A DNA stretch of 64,000 nt from Palauibacter sp965207805 (lineage in GTDB: Bacteria > Gemmatimonadota > Gemmatimonadetes > Palauibacterales > Palauibacteraceae), in the NCBI GenBank assembly GCA_965207805.1, contig OZ242312.1:434001-498000 (forward strand), read 5' to 3'. The notes below the pieces were generated by a model that was not told where the DNA came from, did not search any database, and was given only the letters and a program-made list of their open reading frames with translations. Below are positions 1 to 8,830 of this stretch, piece by piece (the stretch's first letter is position 1; each line of letters begins with the position of its first letter). The position numbers and the translations under genes were made by a program.

Positions 1-1812
1 CTCGTCGACGGGTCGTCGCCGCGCTGGTCTCCCGATGGCAGCCGGCTCGCGTTCCTCGCGCCCGACGACGAGGGTAACACCCAGATCTTCGTGCGCTGGA
101 TGGATGCCGAGGGCGCCGTCTCCCAGGTGACGCGACTCACGGACAGTCCTTCGGACCTCGCCTGGTCTCCCGACGGGACGCGTTTCTCGTTCACGATGCG
201 CGTGGGGGCGGAGCAGCCCACGGCGCGCCACTGGTCCATCTCGCTCCCCCAGCCGGAGGGCGCGACGTGGACGCCGGGCCCCCGCATCATCGAGCGCCTC
301 GTCTATCGGCAGGACCGCATCGGATTTCTGGGCGACAAGTACCGGCACATCTTCGTCGTCCCCGCCGAAGGCGGTACGGCGCGCCAGCTCACCGAGGGCG
401 ACTACAACTTCGGCGTCCCGACGTGGGAGCCCGACGGCCGGTCGCTCCTGTTCAGCAGCCTCATCATCGAGGACGCGGAATACCGGTGGCAGGAGACCGA
501 GATCTATCGGCTCGACGCGGAGTCCGGCGAACTGAACCAGGTCACGACGCGCAAGGGTCCGGACAACCGGCCGGTGCCCTCGCCGGACGGGCGCATGATC
601 GCCTACGTGGGGCACGACACGACGACGTTCGACTACATCGAATCCGCCGTCTACGTGATGAACGCGGATGGATCGAACCCGCGCGCCCTCACGGCCGAAA
701 TGGACCGCAGCCCCGGGACGCTGCACTGGGCCCCGGACGGTGGCGGCGTCTACTTCGACGCGTCGGCCGACGGCTATCGCAACATCCACTACGCCTCGGT
801 GGACGGAGAGGTGCGGGCGGTAACCGAGGGCCCGCAGATGTTCGGCCTCAATGATGTGAGCGGCGGCGGCGTGGCTGTCGGGATGTGGGGGGACGCGCAC
901 GAACCCGGCGACATCTACGCCTTCCCCGTCGACCAGCCCGACCGGCGCACGAGGCTGACGGATGTGAACGCGGACGTGCTCGCGGGCGTGACGCTGGGCG
1001 AAGTCGAGCAGGTCTGGAGCGAGTCATCCCATGACGGCCTCGCGATTCACGGCTGGGTCATCAAGCCCCCGGACTTCGACGCGTCGCGGCAGTATCCGCT
1101 CATCCTCGTGATTCACGGCGGCCCGCACGGCATGTACAACGGCGGGTTCAACTTCTCGTGGCAGGAACACGCCGCGAACGGCTACCTCGTCCTCTATACG
1201 AACCCGCGCGGAAGCTCCGGCTACGGGACGGAGTTCGGGAACGCGATCCAGTACGACTATCCGAACCACGACTTCGACGACCTCATGTCGAGCGTGGACG
1301 AGGTCATCTCCCGCGGCTACGTGGACGACAGCAACATGTTCGTCTACGGGTGCTCGGGCGGCGGCGTCCTGACGTCGTGGGTCGTGGGGCACACGGACCG
1401 CTTCCGGGCCGCGTCGGCGAACTGTCCGGTCGTGAACTGGTTCAACTTCCCGAACGAGGTCGACGGCAACTATCTGCGCTGGTACGCGGACTTCCAGGAG
1501 TTCCCGTGGGTGGACCCGAGCGAGCACATCCGCCGCTCGCCGATCACCTACGTGGGCAACGTCACGACGCCGACGATGCTGATGACGGGCGTCCTCGACC
1601 TGCGGACGCCGATGTCGCAGACCGAGCAGTTCTACCAGGCGCTCAAGGCGCAGAACAAGCCGACGGCGATGGTCCAGTTCCAGGGCGAGTGGCACGGCAC
1701 GTCGCGCCTGCCGTCCAACTTCCTGCGCACGCAACTCATCCTCCGGAAGTGGTTCGAGCGCTGGGGCACCCACGACGACGACCGCACCGCCGCCACGCAG
1801 ACCGGGTCGTAG
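1..1812 (+). CDS. S9 family serine peptidase (5' partial)
   Basis: The reading frame is open from base 1, so the N-terminus lies outside the window; 603 residues are visible. The first ~320 residues carry repeated WSPDG / W.PDG-type motifs of a TolB/WD40-like beta-propeller, and the rest is an alpha/beta hydrolase domain, the usual order in prolyl oligopeptidase-type S9 enzymes. Visible catalytic residues are Ser in GCSGGG (about residue 452), Asp in GVLDLRTP (about 533) and His in GEWHGTSR (about 565). The family cleaves short peptides, usually in the periplasm or outside the cell. It converges with the next gene across an 11-base gap. The exact specificity (dipeptidyl versus acylaminoacyl peptidase) cannot be told from sequence alone. 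Confidence 0.93.
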   Translation, partial: LVDGSSPRWSPDGSRLAFLAPDDEGNTQIFVRWMDAEGAVSQVTRLTDSPSDLAWSPDGTRFSFTMRVGAEQPTARHWSISLPQPEGATWTPGPRIIERLVYRQDRIGFLGDKYRHIFVVPAEGGTARQLTEGDYNFGVPTWEPDGRSLLFSSLIIEDAEYRWQETEIYRLDAESGELNQVTTRKGPDNRPVPSPDGRMIAYVGHDTTTFDYIESAVYVMNADGSNPRALTAEMDRSPGTLHWAPDGGGVYFDASADGYRNIHYASVDGEVRAVTEGPQMFGLNDVSGGGVAVGMWGDAHEPGDIYAFPVDQPDRRTRLTDVNADVLAGVTLGEVEQVWSESSHDGLAIHGWVIKPPDFDASRQYPLILVIHGGPHGMYNGGFNFSWQEHAANGYLVLYTNPRGSSGYGTEFGNAIQYDYPNHDFDDLMSSVDEVISRGYVDDSNMFVYGCSGGGVLTSWVVGHTDRFRAASANCPVVNWFNFPNEVDGNYLRWYADFQEFPWVDPSEHIRRSPITYVGNVTTPTMLMTGVLDLRTPMSQTEQFYQALKAQNKPTAMVQFQGEWHGTSRLPSNFLRTQLILRKWFERWGTHDDDRTAATQTGS

Positions 1813-1822
1813 CCGGAGCCGG

Positions 1823-4800
1823 TCAGGGCTGGAAGGTGGTTTCGGTGAGGATGTCGTCGAGGTTGGAGATCAGGAGATCAGCGTCGGCTTCGGAGAAGAC
1901 GAGCGGGGGCTTCATCTTGATCACGTTGTGATCCGGGCCGTCCGTGCTGAGCAGGATCCCCTTGTCGCGCATTCGTTGGACGGCGGCGTCGGCGAGGTCG
2001 GCGGACGGTTCGAGGTCGTCGCCCTCCCGCACGAACTCGATGCCCGTGAACAGGCCGCGGCCGCGGGCGTCCCCCACCGGGACGTGGCGGTCGCGGAGGT
2101 GTTCAAGGCCGGCCAGTAGACGCCTGCCGACGACGGCGGCGTTCTCACGCAGCCCCTCATCCTCGATCACGTTGAGGACGGCGAGGCCGATGGCGCAGGA
2201 GACGGGGTTTCCTCCGTAGGTGTTGAAGTATTCCATCCCGTTGGCGAAGGATTCGGCGATCTCGCGCGTCGTAATGACCGCCGCGAGCGGGTGCCCGTTT
2301 CCGATCGGTTTGCCGAGAGTGACGATGTCGGGGACGACGCCGTGCTCCTCGAAGGCCCAGAAGTGCGATCCCACGCGGCCGAAGCCGACCTGCACCTCGT
2401 CGGCCACGCACGCGGCGCCGTGCTCGCGGGCCGCGGCGTAGGCAGCGGCGAGGTATCCGGCCGGGAGCGGGATCTGGCCGCCGCAACTCAGGATCGACTC
2501 GTGGAAGAAGGCGGCCGCCCCGGGCGGGCTGTCCCCGAACCAGGTGGGCTCCGTCTCGAGCGCCCGCGCCGCCTCGCCGACGTATGCCGCGTACAGGGGC
2601 GCCACCTCCCGTTCCGGCCCGCGGTGGATGCCCCGAAACAGGTCCGGCATCGGCGCCATGCGGACCCAGGGCCGGAGCCCTTTCCCGCCGGGGCCGTTGA
2701 ACTTGTAGGGGCTCAGGTTGACGACCGAACTCGAGTTTCCGTGATACGCCCCGTCGAGGACGACCGCGCCCACCTTGCCGGTGTGCGTGCGCGCCATTCG
2801 CAGGGCGAGTTCGTTGGCCTCCGTGCCGGAGCACACGAGGAAGCACACGTCGAGCGGGGCCGGAAAGAGGGCCGCCAGCCGCTCCGTGTATTCTAGGATG
2901 GTCTCGTGCAGGTAGCGCGTGTTGGTGTTGAGCGCGGTCATCTGGCGGCGGGCCGCCTCGTTCACGCGCGGGTGCGAGTGGCCGACGTGCGCGACGTTGT
3001 TCACGCAGTCGAGGAAGGGCTGACCGTCAATGTCGTACAGCCGGCTTCCGCGCCCCCGGACGATGTGGAGGGGTCTCCCGTAGGAGAGGCTCAGCGAAGG
3101 ACCGAGCCGCCGATTCCGGTCCTCGATCAGGGCTGTGTGGCTACGAGGTCTTGGCGCCGCCGCCTCGCCGGGGAGTTGAAGCAGGTGGTTCGGGTCGGGG
3201 CTCACCGCCGTCCAGGTGCCGCGGGCGCTCGGGGCGGCGACACCCGGGAACGTTCCCTCGTAGCCCAGTGGGTCGAGGAAGATCTGGAAATGAAGGTGCG
3301 GGGCCCAGTCGCCGTTGGCTGGCGGGGCCCCGATCCAGCCGATCGTCCCGCCGGCCTCCACGACATCGCCGGGCGCGACTTTCGATAAGGCTTCGGATGA
3401 CAAATGCCCGAACAACGTCCGAAATCGGACCGGTCCATCCGCCCCGCCCACCGGGTCCTCCAGCTCGTGCTCCAGGATGATCGTGGGGCCGTAGTCCAGG
3501 CGGTCGGCGTTGTCCTGAACGGACACGACGCGACCCCCGAGCGGCGTGAGGACGGGCGTCCCCGGCTCCGCGAACAGGTCGACGCCGAGGTGAACCGTCC
3601 GCCACTCGTCCATCTCATTCCCCGGAGCGCGGAAGGCCGCGCCCGTGTACCACCACCTCACTTCGTCGTAGCGGCCGATGCCGACCGCCGCGCCCGCATC
3701 CCGCATCCGGTCGAACAGCCGCTGTGAGAACGCCGCATGATCCGTGGGATCGAAGGTTCCACCGTCGTCCCCCGACTCGACGCTCAGGTCCAGCGTGACC
3801 GTGGGTACGGCGCGCGGATCGGGGTCGAGCACGGGCGCGGCGTCCGCGGCGGCGCGGTCGAGCGCCGCGATGACCCGAGCGGTCGAGGGACAGGGCGCGT
3901 GCCCGCACGCTTCCCTCAGCCGGAAGCGCCCCAGGTTCGGGGGCGTCGCGTCCATGTGCTCGAGCGCCGCCCAGGCCGGTGCCTGGCTCACGAGCAGGTA
4001 CTCGTTGTCCGGCTCCTGGGCGCCGCGCACCGACGAAACCGTCACGCTGAGCGCGAGCCGCAGCCGCGCCAGTTCGTAGACCACATCGGCTTCGGCCTCC
4101 GTGAGTTCGTACTCGGCCGCGTAACCCAGGGCGACGTCGCAGAACGCGCCCACCGGATCGCGCGTGCCGAGGCCCGCGTACGCGCAGGCCACCGCCAGAT
4201 CGGCGATCGTCCACGAGCGCATCGAGTCGCCGAAGTCGACCACGCCGACGAGTTTCGGCGCGCCGTCGAGAATCCTCGCCGGATCGACGTGGATGTTGGC
4301 GGGGTTGGCGTCGTTGTAGATCGGACCTTCCCGGAGTCCCGCACGCCGCGGTGCGACGACCTCGGTGTACCGCTCCAGGATATGAGAGAGGATCGCCCGG
4401 CGTCCCGGATCCGGGATCGCGGCCAGGTTCTCCGCGACAAGCGTCGCCGCGCCCCGCAGATCCCAGATCATGGGCCGGTCTTCGATCGCGACCCGACCCG
4501 CCTCCGGCCCCGAGGCGAGGGAGCGATCCAGGACCCCGACCATACGCCCGATCTGGCGCCGGAGTTCAGGTCCATGCGGCCGGTATCGGTCGAGAGACAG
4601 TCCGGGCACCGGATCCAGGAAGCGGATCAGGTGGGTGCGGCCGTCCAGGGCTCGTTCGATCAACGATTCGCCGCCGGCGGTGGCCCGCCACGTAGGGAGC
4701 CGGTAGCAGGATTGGGACGCGAGACCGTCGAGGATGGCGGCTTCGGCCCCGAGCACCGACCGACGCTCGAGCGCGTTCGAGACCTTCAGATAGCCGAGGG

Positions 4801-4957
4801 GTCCGTTGGCGCCCCGAATCTCGAACACGCGATCCCGCTCGCTCGCGCACTCACGAGCCTGGCCTTCCACTCCCCAGCCTTCGGCGGCGAGCCGCGCCGC
4901 CTCGCCCTCGCCGAGCGACGGCCTGCCGCCCGCATACGCGGTATCGAGCGTCTCCAT
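1823..4957 (-). CDS. Fusion: APH-type kinase + M23 peptidase-like domain + class III aminotransferase-fold PLP enzyme
   Basis: This is a 1044-residue three-part protein. The first ~390 residues are an aminoglycoside phosphotransferase (APH)-type kinase with a YNDANPAN catalytic loop and a DFGDS metal loop. Residues ~430-600 are M23/LysM-peptidase-like, with HLGVDLFAEPGTPV and HLHFQIF. Residues ~640-1044 are a class III aminotransferase fold, with CSGTEANELALR and VTLGKPIGNGHPLA, the latter carrying the PLP lysine. Fusions of this kind are known in bacteria; the human relatives of the two enzyme parts are hydroxylysine kinase and the phospho-lyases for phosphohydroxylysine or phosphoethanolamine. 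Kinase followed by ammonia-phospho-lyase is therefore the likely chemistry, but the substrate is inferred. The start is the first ATG, about 120 bases from the divergent propeller gene. Confidence 0.9.
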   Translation of the reverse strand: METLDTAYAGGRPSLGEGEAARLAAEGWGVEGQARECASERDRVFEIRGANGPLGYLKVSNALERRSVLGAEAAILDGLASQSCYRLPTWRATAGGESLIERALDGRTHLIRFLDPVPGLSLDRYRPHGPELRRQIGRMVGVLDRSLASGPEAGRVAIEDRPMIWDLRGAATLVAENLAAIPDPGRRAILSHILERYTEVVAPRRAGLREGPIYNDANPANIHVDPARILDGAPKLVGVVDFGDSMRSWTIADLAVACAYAGLGTRDPVGAFCDVALGYAAEYELTEAEADVVYELARLRLALSVTVSSVRGAQEPDNEYLLVSQAPAWAALEHMDATPPNLGRFRLREACGHAPCPSTARVIAALDRAAADAAPVLDPDPRAVPTVTLDLSVESGDDGGTFDPTDHAAFSQRLFDRMRDAGAAVGIGRYDEVRWWYTGAAFRAPGNEMDEWRTVHLGVDLFAEPGTPVLTPLGGRVVSVQDNADRLDYGPTIILEHELEDPVGGADGPVRFRTLFGHLSSEALSKVAPGDVVEAGGTIGWIGAPPANGDWAPHLHFQIFLDPLGYEGTFPGVAAPSARGTWTAVSPDPNHLLQLPGEAAAPRPRSHTALIEDRNRRLGPSLSLSYGRPLHIVRGRGSRLYDIDGQPFLDCVNNVAHVGHSHPRVNEAARRQMTALNTNTRYLHETILEYTERLAALFPAPLDVCFLVCSGTEANELALRMARTHTGKVGAVVLDGAYHGNSSSVVNLSPYKFNGPGGKGLRPWVRMAPMPDLFRGIHRGPEREVAPLYAAYVGEAARALETEPTWFGDSPPGAAAFFHESILSCGGQIPLPAGYLAAAYAAAREHGAACVADEVQVGFGRVGSHFWAFEEHGVVPDIVTLGKPIGNGHPLAAVITTREIAESFANGMEYFNTYGGNPVSCAIGLAVLNVIEDEGLRENAAVVGRRLLAGLEHLRDRHVPVGDARGRGLFTGIEFVREGDDLEPSADLADAAVQRMRDKGILLSTDGPDHNVIKMKPPLVFSEADADLLISNLDDILTETTFQP

Positions 4958-5075
4958 GAGGGCCGAAGCTCCGACTCAGCCGGGACCGGGTCAACCACGC
5001 GGGTTGTTGCCGCCCGCGTCCGTCGCACCGAGCTTCCGGGTCCGGTCGAACCGCATCCGTACACGGAGGATCACG

Positions 5076-7019
5076 ATGTCGCTCCGCTCCGCCTTTTTCG
5101 TTTCGATCTTCACCGCAGCCGCCGCGACCGCCGGCCCGCAGATCCTTGCCGCGCAGGAGCGGGTGTACGCGGTCGCGTCACCGGCCGAACTGGAACTCGA
5201 GGTCGGAGCATCCTTCCAGCTCACCGCGGAGATCCAGGGAACCGCGGAGGAAGGCGCCGCCTCGGAGGTGCGCTGGTTCGCGGCCGACGATGGCGTGACG
5301 GTGACGCCGGAGGGCGTGGTGACGGCGGTGCGGCCGGGCGAGTCGCGCGTGGCGGCGATGTTCTGCGGCCAGCCGAGCTGGGTGACGATCCGCGTGCCCC
5401 GGCTCGAACCCGCCCGCATCGAGGCCCGCGTCGCCGGCCCCGTCTACGCGGGCGCGACCGCGGCCCTTCATCTCGAAGCCTACACGGCACCGGGCGGCGC
5501 GGTAGACGATGTCGAGTTCGCGTATGCCTCCGCCGACCCGGGCGTCGCGACCGTGGACGATGCCGGACGTGTTCTCGGCCACGGGCCGGGACAGACGGTC
5601 ATCACCGTCTCTGCGGGCGATGCCTCGACCCGAATCGACGTGACCGTCGAGCCGAACACTGCCGAGGACTACGAACTGGAGGCTTCCGGTGATGTAAGCT
5701 CGCTTTCGACGGGAGATGTCGCGGCCTTCCGGCTGGTGGGACGCGACCCCGGGGACGGCGAGATCCCCCTCGCGCCGCTGTGGAGCGTGACGCCGAGCGG
5801 GGCGAGCGTCGAACCCGTCGACGGGCGCGGACTCTTCGTGGCGGAGGAGCCGGGTACGTATCACGTGACCGCGATCGCGGGCCCGGCCATCGCCCGGACG
5901 GTTTCCGTGCGGGTGGGCCCCCGCCGGCACACGGCCCGCCTCGAACTCGTGGGGAGCGGGATCACGTCCACGCACCGCGCCGGCGACACCTGGGTGTTCG
6001 AGGGCGTGGACGGACGCGACTACGCCTACCTCGGCACCTTCTACCACGACTGGATGAAGGTGTGGGACGTGACTGACCCCGCGCAGCCCGTCCTCACCGA
6101 CTCCATCCAGCTCGACGCCCGCCGCATCAACGATGTGAAGATCCACCCCAACAACCGTCTCGGGATCGTCACCCGCGAAGGGGCCTCCAGCCGGAGGAAC
6201 GGGATCGTCCTCCTCGACCTCTCGAATCCGGCCCATCCGGAGATCCTCTCCGAGTACACGGACACGGTGACGGGGGGCGTGCACAACGTCTGGATCCTGG
6301 GGGACGAGGATCTCGTCTACGCCTGCCACAACGGCACGAGCGAGATCGTCATCCTCGACATCTCCGATCCGTCGAACCCGCGCGAGATCAACCGCTGGGC
6401 GCACGACGAACCGGTCCGCAGCCTGCACGACGTGATCGTCCAGGACGGCTACGCATACGCATCGTTCTGGAACGAGGGCATCTACATCCTCGATGCGGGG
6501 GCGGGCACGCACGGGGGCACGGCCCGCGATCCGAAGCTCGTCTCGCGGTGGGTGTCGGGGCAGGGGAACACGCACGTCGCCTGGCGTCACGGCAAGTACC
6601 TGTTCGTGGCGGCCGAGATCTACCCGTCCGACTGGGATCCGAACGCGTTCGGCCCCATCGAGGCGCGGGGCTACGTGGAGGTGCTCGACATGACGGACAT
6701 GGACGACCCGGTGAAGGTCGCCCACTATACCGTGCCCGAGGCGGGGGCCCACAACCTGTGGAGCGATGACCGCGACCGGCTCTACGTCGGCTACTACCAG
6801 GCGGGGCTGCGGGTGCTGGACATCTCGGGCGAACTGCGCGGCGACCTCTACCGCCAGGGCCGCGAGGTCGGAGCGATCAAGACGTCATCGCCGGACGCCG
6901 CCGTCCCGAACTGGTCGATGACGTGGGGAGCCCAACTGTTCAAGGGACGGATCTTCACCTCCGACCTCCACTCCGGCCTGTGGATCGCCCGCCTCGTCGA
7001 GGAGGAACTCGTCCCGTGA
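5076..7019 (+). CDS. Secreted LVIVD-repeat beta-propeller protein with N-terminal Ig-like domains
   Basis: The ATG at 5076 was chosen because a GGAGGA ribosome site sits 5 bases upstream and a signal peptide follows (hydrophobic segment ending near LAAQE). The ORF is open further upstream, but that part has no such start. The 647-residue product has Big_2-like bacterial Ig domains in about residues 25-250 (GVVTAVRPGESRVAA and GVATVDDAGRVLGHGPG are typical) and then LVIVD/propeller repeats such as VWDVTDPAQPVL, VLLDLSNPAHPEI, VILDISDPSNPREI and VLDMTDMDDPVKV. Proteins of this type are exported and have no known enzymatic activity. An SDR gene follows 17 bases downstream, so the two may be co-transcribed. 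Confidence 0.88.
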   Translation: MSLRSAFFVSIFTAAAATAGPQILAAQERVYAVASPAELELEVGASFQLTAEIQGTAEEGAASEVRWFAADDGVTVTPEGVVTAVRPGESRVAAMFCGQPSWVTIRVPRLEPARIEARVAGPVYAGATAALHLEAYTAPGGAVDDVEFAYASADPGVATVDDAGRVLGHGPGQTVITVSAGDASTRIDVTVEPNTAEDYELEASGDVSSLSTGDVAAFRLVGRDPGDGEIPLAPLWSVTPSGASVEPVDGRGLFVAEEPGTYHVTAIAGPAIARTVSVRVGPRRHTARLELVGSGITSTHRAGDTWVFEGVDGRDYAYLGTFYHDWMKVWDVTDPAQPVLTDSIQLDARRINDVKIHPNNRLGIVTREGASSRRNGIVLLDLSNPAHPEILSEYTDTVTGGVHNVWILGDEDLVYACHNGTSEIVILDISDPSNPREINRWAHDEPVRSLHDVIVQDGYAYASFWNEGIYILDAGAGTHGGTARDPKLVSRWVSGQGNTHVAWRHGKYLFVAAEIYPSDWDPNAFGPIEARGYVEVLDMTDMDDPVKVAHYTVPEAGAHNLWSDDRDRLYVGYYQAGLRVLDISGELRGDLYRQGREVGAIKTSSPDAAVPNWSMTWGAQLFKGRIFTSDLHSGLWIARLVEEELVP

Positions 7020-7036
7020 GAACGAACGGGAGCACC

Positions 7037-7966
7037 ATGAACCGCGCCACCGTGATGGTCGCCGCCGTCCTCATGTCGGCGGCGCCGACGTTCACCGCCG
7101 ATGTTCTGGCCCAGGAGACGCCCGCGCCGGCCCCCGGGCAGGAGGTCGTGCTGGTTACCGGATCCACCTCCGGCCTCGGCCGCGAACTCGCCCTGCGGCT
7201 GGGCGCTCGAGGCGATCACGTCATCGTCCACGGGCGCAACGAGGAGCGGGGCGCGGAGGTCGTGGATGCGATCAACGCAGCGGGACCCGGGAGCGCCCGC
7301 TTCTATCGCGCCGACTTTGCGTCGCTCGAGGAGGTCCGCACCTTCGCCGAGACGCTGCTGGCCGACTACGACCGGATGGACATCCTGATCAACAACGCGG
7401 GTTTCGGATCGGCGCCGGACGAGCGGTGGGTGACAGAGGACGGGCACGAGTACCGCTTCCAGGTGAACTACCTCTCCACCTTCCTGCTCACGCACATGCT
7501 GATGCCGCGCCTTCTCGGCAGCACTCCATCGCGCATCGTGAACGTGTCGTCCGGCGCGCAGACGCCGATCGACTTCAACGACGTGATGATCGAGAACAAC
7601 TTCAGCGGGCGCCGCGCCTACGCTCAGAGCAAGCTCGCCCAGATCATGTTCACCCACGACCTGGCCGAGGATCTGGCCGGAACCGGCATCGTGGTCGGCT
7701 CGCTACATCCCGCGACCTACATGCCGACCGGCATGGTGCGACGGCTGGGGGCCACGCCGCGAGCCACCATCGCGGAGGGGGCCGATGCCGTCATGCAGGT
7801 CGTCGACTCGGACGACTTCGAGAGCGGGCAGTACTTCAGCGGCCTCAATCCGACCCGCGCGAACGACCAGTCCTACGACGCCGGAGCGCGCGCCCGACTC
7901 AGAGAGCTGAGTCAGGCACTCACCGGCCTCACCTGCAGCATGGGCCGCTGCCGACTGGAGCGCTGA
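7037..7966 (+). CDS. Short-chain dehydrogenase/reductase with an N-terminal signal peptide
   Basis: ATG 7037 follows an ACGGGAG ribosome site. The product has 309 residues. The first ~25 form a hydrophobic signal-like segment ending at DVLAQE, which is unusual because SDRs are normally cytosolic. The Rossmann domain then begins with VTGSTSGLGRE (the TGxxxGxG cofactor motif). It continues with NNAGF, the catalytic Ser in NVSSGAQ and the catalytic YAQSK (YxxxK). The family carries out NAD(P)-dependent oxidoreduction of alcohols or ketones, and the substrate here is unknown. It lies directly behind the LVIVD protein gene, also exported. If the signal works, the enzyme would need a cofactor source outside the cytoplasm; an uncleaved membrane anchor is the alternative. 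Confidence 0.87.
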   Translation: MNRATVMVAAVLMSAAPTFTADVLAQETPAPAPGQEVVLVTGSTSGLGRELALRLGARGDHVIVHGRNEERGAEVVDAINAAGPGSARFYRADFASLEEVRTFAETLLADYDRMDILINNAGFGSAPDERWVTEDGHEYRFQVNYLSTFLLTHMLMPRLLGSTPSRIVNVSSGAQTPIDFNDVMIENNFSGRRAYAQSKLAQIMFTHDLAEDLAGTGIVVGSLHPATYMPTGMVRRLGATPRATIAEGADAVMQVVDSDDFESGQYFSGLNPTRANDQSYDAGARARLRELSQALTGLTCSMGRCRLER

Positions 7967-7983
7967 CCGGGGCGCCGCCCCGG
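7967..7983. terminator. GC hairpin between convergent genes
   Basis: CCGGGG pairs with CCCCGG around a 5-base loop, immediately after the SDR stop codon and before the end of the convergent selenoprotein gene. There is no clear T-run on either side, so this is only a possible bidirectional terminator. Confidence 0.35.
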
Positions 7984-7996
7984 GAGCACTGCTCTC

Positions 7997-8692
7997 CTAG
8001 GGTTCCAGGGCTTCGAGCGCGGCCAGGATGTCCGCGTGCTCGGGGCGGACGCGGTAGTCCACCTCCGTGAAGCTCCAGCGCACCGTGCCGTCCATGTCGA
8101 TGACGTAGGTCGTGGGGTGCGGGATCTGGCGCCCGCGCCCGTCGTCCTCGTTCAAGAGGCCGTAGCGGTAGGTGATCGCGGATCCGTCATCGGACAGGAG
8201 CGGGAAGTCGAGGGCGTAGTCGTAGTCCTCGAGGACGCGGTCGACCATGAGCCCGATGTCCTCGGGGCTGTCCGGGGCGATCGCCAGGAGCTGGGTCCGT
8301 TCGCGCTGTTCGGGCGTCATGAAGTCTCGCAGCTCTCCGAGCTGCTTTGCGCAGTACGGTCACCAGTGGCCGCGGTAGAAGAAGAGGATGACTTCCTTCT
8401 CTCCGCGGAAGTCCGAAAGCGTGATCGGCTCGCCCGTGCTTGAAAGGGCAGTGAAATCGGGCGCGGGGCTGCCGGCGAGCACGCGCTCGAGGTCCGCCGG
8501 GGGCAGGTCGTGCCCGTCCACGGGGCCGAGCGCCACTTGAGCCGCCTCTTGCGCCGCGGCCTCGTCGGCTCCCGCCGCCGCAGAGGTGTCGGCATCTGCG
8601 GTGTCTCCCCCGGCTGAGCAGCCGGCCGCTCCCACCGCCAGCGCGATTCCCGCCGCCCACAACCGGGCGTGACGCGCGTCCATTATCCGCAT
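7997..8692 (-). CDS. Peroxiredoxin-like lipoprotein, probable selenoprotein (UGA read as selenocysteine)
   Basis: Two ORFs in the same frame (8692-8360 and 8320-7997) are separated only by an in-frame TGA at 8362-8360. Read through, they give one 231-residue protein of the AhpC/TSA peroxiredoxin-like family, with SPAPDF, LSDFRGEKEVILFFYRGHW, then the TGA residue (position 111), then PYCAKQL. Relatives carry a C-P-Y-C motif here, so the TGA replaces the catalytic first cysteine, a classic selenocysteine position. Homology continues to HPTTYVIDMDGTVRW near the C-terminus, arguing against a decayed gene. A hairpin with GGA in its loop starts 14 bases after the TGA. The N-terminus has a hydrophobic stretch and lipobox-like GAAGC (Cys25), so it is probably an exported lipoprotein. 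ATG 8692 has GGGAG 8 bases upstream. A simple nonsense mutation remains possible. Confidence 0.82.
8329..8362 (-). promoter_or_regulatory. Candidate bacterial SECIS element with its UGA codon
   Basis: On the minus strand the TGA (8362-8360) is followed after 14 bases by a perfect 7-bp stem, GCAGCTC (8345-8339) paired with GAGCTGC (8335-8329), closed by the 3-base loop GGA. Bacterial SECIS elements are short hairpins within the coding region just downstream of the UGA, usually with G residues in the apical loop for SelB recognition. Position and loop fit; SelB binding is inferred. Confidence 0.65.
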
Positions 8693-8830
8693 CTTCCTGT
8701 CTCCCTTTTTCTCTTGAGTGCGCCCGCGAAGGCCGCCGCCGTCCGCCGACTCGGCAACCCTATCGCACCGAGGGGCCGCGCGATAGCGGCGGCCGACAGC
8801 GCGGGTGTCGGCGCGCTCCGGGCGAGTTGG

